Assembly (NCBI RefSeq): GCF_019219075.1
Contig: NZ_JAHUWJ010000030.1
Location: 1-64,000, forward strand
Direction: 5' to 3'
Source of the DNA: Chitinophaga sp. sic0106
GTDB taxonomy: Bacteria > Bacteroidota > Bacteroidia > Chitinophagales > Chitinophagaceae
Length of the DNA stretch: 64,000 nucleotides
Positions 58,624 through 64,000 of this stretch are shown piece after piece. The translations under genes and the position numbers were made by a program. Numbering within the stretch: position 1 is the first letter of the stretch; each line of letters opens with the position of its first letter. Below the pieces are notes generated by a model. That model was not told the origin of the DNA and ran no database searches. It worked only from the letters and a program-made list of their open reading frames with translations.

Positions 58624-59529
58624 TTACGGCTGCGGGTTCACCGCTCTGGAAGCTTCCTTAAACTCTGACGGACTCTGGTTCGTATATTTTTTAAAGAAAC
58701 GGCTGAAATAATGCGGGTCTTCAAATCCGAGCTTATAAGCAATTTCTTTAGCTGTGAGGTCAGTAAAATGCAGGTAGCGCTGCGCCTCCAATATCACCCG
58801 GTTGCGGATATGCTCCCCGGCTGTGATGCCAGATAGTTGTTTACTGATTTCATTCAGTAAAACCGGCTTTATAAATAATAGATTCGCATAATCCGAAACG
58901 TTTTTCAGATCTATGTACTTCTCTTCTATTAAGTTCTTGAATTTCAGGAAGGTAGAGCTGTTATGCGCAGTAGTTTGCTCCGGCGTGGACAACACACTTT
59001 CTCCTTTAACGCGCGAAGCCAGTACCAGGAAATAGCGCAACAGCCCGTGCAGGGCAGTGTCGTAATCAGGCTCCTGTAAACTTAACTCCTTCATCATAAG
59101 GCCTATTACCGCCTCAAAATCTGTAGATTCCTCACTGCTGAGGGTAATGATGGAACTGAACTGATTATTGAAAAAAAGGCTGGATTTAATGGCAGATACC
59201 TGATCCTGATCCCTGAGGCACATAAATGAATCCTGGAAGGCAATCATATAGCCTTCTATCTTCTCGCTGGAGCGTATATTGTGCACCTGACCCGGCGCCA
59301 GGAAAAACAGGGTGTTATCCTTTACCTCGTGTATTACCGAATCGATGGTTTGGGTAAGCTTTCCGCTTTTAATCCAATAAATGGTATAGAAATCATGCCG
59401 GTGCGGCACTCCTATCTGCTGGAAAAAAGTATTTCCCAACTCACACAAACCTGACACAATAAAGATGGGATTTGTATGTGCATAGTCCGGCAAGGACACA
59501 ATTTCAATATTACCACGTTTCTCAGCCAT
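58624..59529 (-). CDS. AraC family transcriptional regulator
   Basis: 301 aa. N-terminal cupin-like effector domain (about 30-110: PHRHDFYTIYWIKSGKLTQT, then FFLAPGQVHNI), then C-terminal paired helix-turn-helices (about 190-295: GITAGEHIRNRVILEAQRYL, TAKEIAYKLGFEDPHYFSRF, NQSPSEFKE). Its start overlaps the end of scpA by 8 bp, so it is translated with it. It is followed by a terminator and then the pirin cluster, which it may regulate; that is inferred from position only. Confidence 0.93.
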   Translation of the reverse strand: MAEKRGNIEIVSLPDYAHTNPIFIVSGLCELGNTFFQQIGVPHRHDFYTIYWIKSGKLTQTIDSVIHEVKDNTLFFLAPGQVHNIRSSEKIEGYMIAFQDSFMCLRDQDQVSAIKSSLFFNNQFSSIITLSSEESTDFEAVIGLMMKELSLQEPDYDTALHGLLRYFLVLASRVKGESVLSTPEQTTAHNSSTFLKFKNLIEEKYIDLKNVSDYANLLFIKPVLLNEISKQLSGITAGEHIRNRVILEAQRYLHFTDLTAKEIAYKLGFEDPHYFSRFFKKYTNQSPSEFKEASRAVNPQP

Positions 59530-60313
59530 CGATTACAACTCCTGCGGGTTCTTCCTCCCTGTCGGAAGGATCTACATATTCAATAATAAAATTATTTCTT
59601 CCTTCTCCCACCATAATACCCAGGTGTTTCATCTGCACCAGTTCCAACATACTGAGGAACAGGAAGATAGCATGCACTCTGTCTTTACAGTGATCAAATA
59701 TTTTTTCGAAAGATAAAGTCCTTTCTGCACGCGCCAGTTCTTCCATATACATCCTGGAGCCTTCCATGGTATAGTCGTACTTGTAAACCACGTGCTGGGG
59801 CTTATTATCGCGCTCTTTCATCCGCTGCATCACCTTTTCAAAGGTTTTCGCCAGCTTGAAGAGGGTAAGCGTCTGTACCTCCGTACCTTCACTGGTAGCC
59901 TCGCCAATCTCAGCGAGTTCCTTCTGGATATTGCCACGTTTAAGCGCCAGTTGCCTGTCTGCCTCCATTTCAGCCAGTTCCATGGCGGCTTGCTTGTAAC
60001 GCTTGTATTCCAGGATCTTATCAATCAACTCCAGTCGCGGATCAATCTCGTTGCCCTGCTCATCCAGCTCCTTGCGTGGCAACAACATCTTAGCCTTAAT
60101 ACGCATCAGTGTGGATACAAACAGGATGAACTCACTCGCCAGTTCTATATTGAGCGACTCAATATGGTGAATATAAGCCAGAAAGTCCTGCGTGAGCGTA
60201 TTGATCGGGATATTATAGATATCCAGTTCGTCACGTTCGATGAAAAACAACAACAAGTCGAACGGTCCTTCGAACTGCGGTAGTACTATCTTGTATGTGG
60301 ATTGCTCAGCCAA
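59522..60313 (-). CDS. scpA: Segregation and condensation protein A
   Basis: 263 aa. ScpA/kleisin bridges the SMC ATPase heads with ScpB to condense and segregate chromosomes. The N-terminal motif LPQFEGPFDLLLFFIERDEL followed by YNIPINTLTQDFLAYI is diagnostic, and the C-terminal winged helix (TLSFEKIFDHCKDRVHAIFL, MLELVQMKHL) completes it. The start is a TTG; no ATG lies in frame upstream. scpB is not in the window. Confidence 0.93.
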   Translation of the reverse strand: MAEQSTYKIVLPQFEGPFDLLLFFIERDELDIYNIPINTLTQDFLAYIHHIESLNIELASEFILFVSTLMRIKAKMLLPRKELDEQGNEIDPRLELIDKILEYKRYKQAAMELAEMEADRQLALKRGNIQKELAEIGEATSEGTEVQTLTLFKLAKTFEKVMQRMKERDNKPQHVVYKYDYTMEGSRMYMEELARAERTLSFEKIFDHCKDRVHAIFLFLSMLELVQMKHLGIMVGEGRNNFIIEYVDPSDREEEPAGVVIDG

Positions 60314-60334
60314 TGATAAAGTTTTATTCTTTTG

Positions 60335-60390
60335 CCGGAGATGCTCCGGTAAACCTCCGGTATATAAGGACGTATGTCCTTACATACCGG
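60335..60390. repeat. Tandem hairpins between scpA and DUF3078 genes
   Basis: CCGGAG/CTCCGG (60335-60349) and a 14-bp stem with one mismatch (60357-60371 with 60376-60390). Both lie in the scpA leader, just before its TTG start. They could end transcription from the DUF3078 gene or form a scpA leader. Confidence 0.6.
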
Positions 60391-60433
60391 AAACAATAAT
60401 AAGTATTATCAAAAGTAACAAAAATCCGACGAA

Positions 60434-61381
60434 TCAAAACTTGGCAGCAAACCCGATCCCAATCACCTGTTTGATCTGCAACCGGGCCCCTTCTACACCG
60501 GTTTTGCTGTCCTTGATCTTGGTATCATCATCATAGATCATATCCAGGGTCAACAGGGCAGAAATCCACTTATTCACCTTCAGTTCCAATGCATTAGTGA
60601 AAAATATGTCTACGTTTTGCGGGTTATGCCTGTAATCGGAGAACAGGTCTAACCGGCCTTTGTAGGTCATATTTTTTGCAAAAGTCTTGATATAATTGGC
60701 GGAGAGATAAGCACCCATCTCATATTTCAAATGCTTGCCGGTATCCACCCCATAAGCGCCCTGGTTGGACAGAAATTGGTCCATTACCACTACAAAACGG
60801 GCAGTAACAGGGGATAAGAACAGCGAAAACTCTTTACTGGGCTTGTAGTCAAAGCCGGGTGATACCAACACATATGCCGGCGAAAAAAAGGTTGAGTTAA
60901 ACTCAGCTGCGGTGTCGGATGGGTACAGGTAACCATCTGTAAACTGCGTTCTAAGGTTAACCAACCCGCTTACAAACCAGTTTCTGCCAATATCGTAGCC
61001 GTACTTGGAGGTAAGGTCTATCCGGTCATCACTTTTACGGCTACCAAGGCTGGTCGTGTTGATATAACCATAGGCCAGGTCTGCCACGTTACTCCATTCC
61101 CTTCTTCCTTTTTTATAGTTAGCCCATGCAAAAACGGTGGAACCGAGGGAAAATGAAAAGTTGTCACCACCCGCAGCCCAGTTGCTAAGCGATCCCTGGT
61201 TGATATTCACGTTGATGTTCATACCCTTGAACCAGAGCTTGGGGATTGTATCTTTATCATCTCTTTTTTTCAGCTTTTTGGCGGCTTCATCCCGGTCGGT
61301 CTTCATCCAGTCATTCTGAGCCTGCACAGTAGTACAATACACACACAAGAGGCATGCGATGGATAAAGTAAATTTTCTCAT
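60434..61381 (-). CDS. DUF3078 family outer-membrane protein
   Basis: 315 aa from the ATG at 61381 (the longer frame starts with TTG). A signal peptide ends near CTTVQA/QN. The mature chain contains the DUF3078 opening LWFKGMNINVNINQGSLSNW and AAGGDNFSFSLGSTVFAWAN, then amphipathic strands to a terminal FAAKF. These are typical features of a Bacteroidota outer-membrane barrel of unknown function. Confidence 0.88.
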   Translation of the reverse strand: MRKFTLSIACLLCVYCTTVQAQNDWMKTDRDEAAKKLKKRDDKDTIPKLWFKGMNINVNINQGSLSNWAAGGDNFSFSLGSTVFAWANYKKGRREWSNVADLAYGYINTTSLGSRKSDDRIDLTSKYGYDIGRNWFVSGLVNLRTQFTDGYLYPSDTAAEFNSTFFSPAYVLVSPGFDYKPSKEFSLFLSPVTARFVVVMDQFLSNQGAYGVDTGKHLKYEMGAYLSANYIKTFAKNMTYKGRLDLFSDYRHNPQNVDIFFTNALELKVNKWISALLTLDMIYDDDTKIKDSKTGVEGARLQIKQVIGIGFAAKF

Positions 61382-61481
61382 CAATTTCAATTTTTAGTTA
61401 GGATAATACAAAACGTAAAAGAAAAGAACCATGATCCAGCATGATCCTTTTCTTAAAAATTATAGCGTATATGCGATAAGG

Positions 61482-61910
61482 TTATTTGGATTTGATAGCA
61501 TCGCGGATTTCGATGAGCAGCTTCTCCTGTGTGGTAAGCTCAGCAGGAGCAGGGACTTCCTCTTTCTTACGGGTGAGGCGGTTCATAAATTTCACCAGCA
61601 TGAAAATACAGAAGGCAATAATCACGAAGTCAAGCACACTTTGCAGAAAAGCCCCCCAGGCCAGTACATTCACACCCGCAGCCTTGGCTTCTTCCAGCGT
61701 TTTGTAGTCCGTGGTGTTACTGAAAGATAACACAGTGAATTTATCCTTAAAGTTCACCCCGTTTAAAAAAATACTAACGATCGGCATTAATAAATTATCA
61801 ACAAGTGATGTAACGATCTTTCCAAAAGCACCTCCAATAATCACACCCACAGCAAGATCCATTACATTGCCCTTTAAAGCAAATTCTTTAAACTCCTTTA
61901 CGAACGACAT
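61482..61910 (-). CDS. mscL: Large-conductance mechanosensitive channel
   Basis: 142 aa with the MscL pattern: EFKEFALKGNVMDLAVGVII and GGAFGKIVTSLVDNLLMP form TM1, about 20 residues of periplasmic loop follow, VLAWGAFLQSVLDFVIIAFC forms TM2, and a charged C-terminal helix (FMNRLTRKKEEV) ends the chain. It opens under membrane stretch to release solutes during hypo-osmotic shock. It is transcribed alone. Confidence 0.97.
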   Translation of the reverse strand: MSFVKEFKEFALKGNVMDLAVGVIIGGAFGKIVTSLVDNLLMPIVSIFLNGVNFKDKFTVLSFSNTTDYKTLEEAKAAGVNVLAWGAFLQSVLDFVIIAFCIFMLVKFMNRLTRKKEEVPAPAELTTQEKLLIEIRDAIKSK

Positions 61911-61987
61911 AATGAAAAGTTTTAGTGGTTAAATTTTCTGTAAACAAAATTAGTATTTATTGACGGAACACATTCATTGACAATTTA

Positions 61988-62734
61988 TTATTTCTTTAAA
62001 CGAGGATATTTCATTTTCAATGATTTTAGTGTATCCCTTAACGTTAATGCTATCAGGTATTCCTTGTACCAGTTCTGATCGGCCGGCACTACCATCCATG
62101 GAATGTAGTTACAATTGTTAATGGCATCCTCATAGGCGTTCATATACTTATCCCAGAGTTTTGATTCGGTGAGATCCTGTTCATTATATTTCCACATTTT
62201 TCTCGGATCTTCTGTACGTTCTATCAGGCGTTGTTGTTGCGCTTCGTGTGAAACATGCAGATAGAATTTCAGGATTTGTGTATTTCCATGTACAGCCAGC
62301 AGTTTCTCAAAATCATTGATGGCATCCATCCGTTTGTAGGCCGTTTTATCATCAATCCATTTATGCACCCGCTGTATGAGGATGTCTTCATAATGCGACC
62401 GGTTAAACACCTGGATCATGCCTTTCCCTGGCGTCTGCTTATGTATGCGCCACAAAAAATCATGATCTGTTTCTTCCGGTGATGGCGCCTTAAAGGAATA
62501 TACCGTAACGCCTTGTGGATTTAAGGTACCGGTCACATTCTTGATCACCCCGTCTTTGCCACTGGCATCCATTCCCTGCACAATCAGTAAAACGCTGTGC
62601 TTATGTTCTGCGTACATTAAATTCTGTAACTCATCCAGTTCCTGCAAAATCTCTCTCGTAAGTGCTTTAGTTTTTTCTTTATCAAATTTTTTGGGAGCGG
62701 AGGTACTTATTTCTGCTAATTTGATTTTGCCCAT
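61988..62734 (-). CDS. PPK2 family polyphosphate kinase
   Basis: 248 aa from the ATG at 62734. The Walker A motif GMDASGKDGVIK, the lid region PSPEETDHDFLWRIHKQTPG, RSHYEDILI and WKYNEQDLTES define PPK2 phosphotransferases, which use polyphosphate to make nucleoside di- or triphosphates. Single-domain length fits class I or III. It is a monocistronic unit. Confidence 0.92.
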   Translation of the reverse strand: MGKIKLAEISTSAPKKFDKEKTKALTREILQELDELQNLMYAEHKHSVLLIVQGMDASGKDGVIKNVTGTLNPQGVTVYSFKAPSPEETDHDFLWRIHKQTPGKGMIQVFNRSHYEDILIQRVHKWIDDKTAYKRMDAINDFEKLLAVHGNTQILKFYLHVSHEAQQQRLIERTEDPRKMWKYNEQDLTESKLWDKYMNAYEDAINNCNYIPWMVVPADQNWYKEYLIALTLRDTLKSLKMKYPRLKK

Positions 62735-62853
62735 AGCCAATTGGTTCTTATTTAAATGTAACAAAATGTAGCCAGTAGTGTTGAGTTAACACGCTATTCT
62801 TTTTTGATTTCTGACCGTATAATCTGACCTTTGCACCCATAAAACCCTGCCAA

Positions 62854-63729
62854 TTGAACCAACGAATCGTCAACTGGAGCATATTTCTGCTATTATCACT
62901 TACATGGGGAAGCTCCTTCATTTTAATGAAAATAGGACTGGAAGCATTTAGCCCTTACCAGGTGGCCAGTTTACGACTGGTGGCTGCGGGAGCGGCGTTA
63001 TTACCTTTCCTTCCAAAGGCACTGAAGGCTACGCCTATACGTAAATTGCCTGTTATTATTCTCTCCGGCCTGCTAGGAAACGGCATTCCCGCCTTCCTGT
63101 TCTGCCTCGCCGAAACCCGCATCGATAGCTCGCTGGCGGGCATCCTTAATTCGCTGACACCGCTGATGGCACTCATCACCGGCTTCCTGATATTTAAAGT
63201 ACCGGTAAAGAAAGAACAGCTTACCGGCGTTTGTGTAGGATTACTGGGGGTGGTACTCCTCTTCAGCAGCAAAGGCGTTGCAACAGATAAATACTGGTAT
63301 TACGGTTTACTGGTGATTGCTGCCACGGTCAGCTACGGCGCTAACATCAGCCTGGTGGGCCATCACCTGAAAGGTTTCGGGTCCTTACAGCTGGGATCTA
63401 TTGCCATGTTCTTCTGCGGCCTCTTCACCCTGCCAATCCTCCTGTATACCGATTTCTTTCCGCAATTTATGGTGGAGCCGGCACCCTGGCGCTCATTAGG
63501 AGCAGGGCTTGTACTGGGTGTAATGGGCACCGGTGTGGCCGCGGTACTGTTTTACCTGCTTATCAGAAGGGCGGGCGGTATGGCGGCATCCATGGTAACA
63601 TATGCGTTGCCGATAGTGGCGATGGGCTGGGGATTCCTTGCCAAAGAACCTATCACCTGGATGCAGGTGGCCTGTATGTTTATCATCCTCTTTGGCGTTT
63701 ACCTGGTCAACAAAGCAAAAAAGGCATAA
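62854..63729 (+). CDS. EamA/DMT-family transporter
   Basis: 291 aa, starting with TTG. Ten predicted membrane helices in two EamA repeats (about 5-140 and 150-288), with WSIFLLLSLTWGSSFILMKI at the start and ASLRLVAAGAALL and NSLTPLMALITGFLIF in the first repeat. Drug/metabolite exporters of this family carry amino acids, nucleobases or drugs; the substrate cannot be told here. Confidence 0.9.
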   Translation: MNQRIVNWSIFLLLSLTWGSSFILMKIGLEAFSPYQVASLRLVAAGAALLPFLPKALKATPIRKLPVIILSGLLGNGIPAFLFCLAETRIDSSLAGILNSLTPLMALITGFLIFKVPVKKEQLTGVCVGLLGVVLLFSSKGVATDKYWYYGLLVIAATVSYGANISLVGHHLKGFGSLQLGSIAMFFCGLFTLPILLYTDFFPQFMVEPAPWRSLGAGLVLGVMGTGVAAVLFYLLIRRAGGMAASMVTYALPIVAMGWGFLAKEPITWMQVACMFIILFGVYLVNKAKKA

Positions 63730-63730
63730 A

Positions 63731-63760
63731 AAAAGCTCCGGATCAGTGATCCGGAGCTTC
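63731..63760. terminator. Bidirectional terminator between eamA-like gene and frr
   Basis: AAGCTCCGGATC (63733-63744) pairs perfectly with GATCCGGAGCTT (63748-63759), loop 3 nt. On the minus strand it is followed by TTTTTTTTA, so it is strong for frr. Confidence 0.9.
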
Positions 63761-63780
63761 CTTAATATGATGGATCGGCA

Positions 63781-64000
63781 TTAGATTGCCATGATCTCTT
63801 TTTCTTTGACTTCGCAATGCTTGTCAATCAGAACAATGTTCTTGTCGGTCATTTGTTGAATATCCGCTTCTGCATCTTTGGCGGTATCCTCACTCAAACC
63901 ATCTTTCTGCAGTTTCTTGATACCTTCAATAGCATCGCGACGGATATTGCGGATGGCTACTTTTGCCTGCTCGCCTTCACCATTTACTCTTTTTACAAAT
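63781..64000 (-). CDS. frr: Ribosome recycling factor, 3' part
   Basis: Only the last 73 codons are inside the window, cut by its right edge. They read VKRVNGEGEQAKVAIRNIRR, then DIQQMTDKNIVLIDKHC and KEKEIMAI, the conserved C-terminal end of ribosome recycling factor, which frees ribosomes after termination together with EF-G. The three-helix-bundle C-terminus fits the usual length. Confidence 0.95.
   Translation of the reverse strand, partial: FVKRVNGEGEQAKVAIRNIRRDAIEGIKKLQKDGLSEDTAKDAEADIQQMTDKNIVLIDKHCEVKEKEIMAI

Overview
The window is a piece of a Bacteroidota chromosome, most probably a Chitinophaga-like member of the Chitinophagaceae. The signs are a SusC/SusD pair, LytS/LytTR two-component genes, a bacterial geranylgeranylglyceryl-phosphate synthase, YcxB, DUF2490 and DUF3078 proteins, mostly weak Shine-Dalgarno sites, and promoters of the TTTG / TAnnTTTG type used by Bacteroidota. 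No tRNA, rRNA or CRISPR array was seen.

Left part (1-5,470): an integrative-element-like module. Two overlapping tyrosine recombinases, a fused primase/AAA+ ATPase and a SymE-like protein lie on the minus strand, with a divergent XRE regulator. Repeated TGGAACAAT sites lie between the primase and recombinase genes. A GC-rich imperfect hairpin lies beyond the recombinases, and a perfect 16-bp inverted repeat closes the right side. The left end of the element is outside the window.

Toxin-like region (5,479-27,872): eight tightly packed minus-strand genes spanning 22.4 kb. In order of transcription they encode an outer-membrane barrel-like protein, a secreted Ig-like protein, a 1,879-aa SpvB/TcB-like shell protein with a PA14-like region, a small secreted protein, a 1,160-aa SprB-repeat-like protein, another small secreted protein, a 2,765-aa Rhs/YD-repeat protein with an unrecognised C-terminal domain, and an 85-aa candidate immunity protein. 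GC content jumps from about 32% to 65% within 200 bp inside the second gene, so the downstream cargo may have been exchanged behind a more native front. A phage-tail-fibre-like protein with an S74 chaperone domain is encoded just upstream in its own unit. This operon, with a recombinase element directly at its toxin/immunity end, is the best candidate for an undescribed system.

Middle part (30,400-45,200): a lone FHA protein, a carboxypeptidase-regulatory-like protein, a divergent PRPP synthetase-like protein, a SusC/SusD nutrient uptake pair with no visible hydrolases, DUF2490, YcxB, B12-dependent ribonucleotide reductase, and GGGP synthase. A hairpin-rich 570-bp gap next to nrdJ holds two opposed copies of a short conserved sequence, each running into a tiny ORF.

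Right part (45,200-64,000): mostly housekeeping and stress genes. They include an AhpD-like protein, a LytS/LytTR pair, dxs, a ferredoxin-NADP-reductase-like flavoprotein, a PAS protein that ends after a histidine-kinase H-box, and a HAD phosphatase. A redox/detoxification cluster follows (two pirins, OsmC, nitroreductase, YceI), then an AraC regulator overlapping scpA, DUF3078, mscL, PPK2, an EamA exporter and the 3' end of frr.

All functional calls rest on motif reading by eye; no database search was run.
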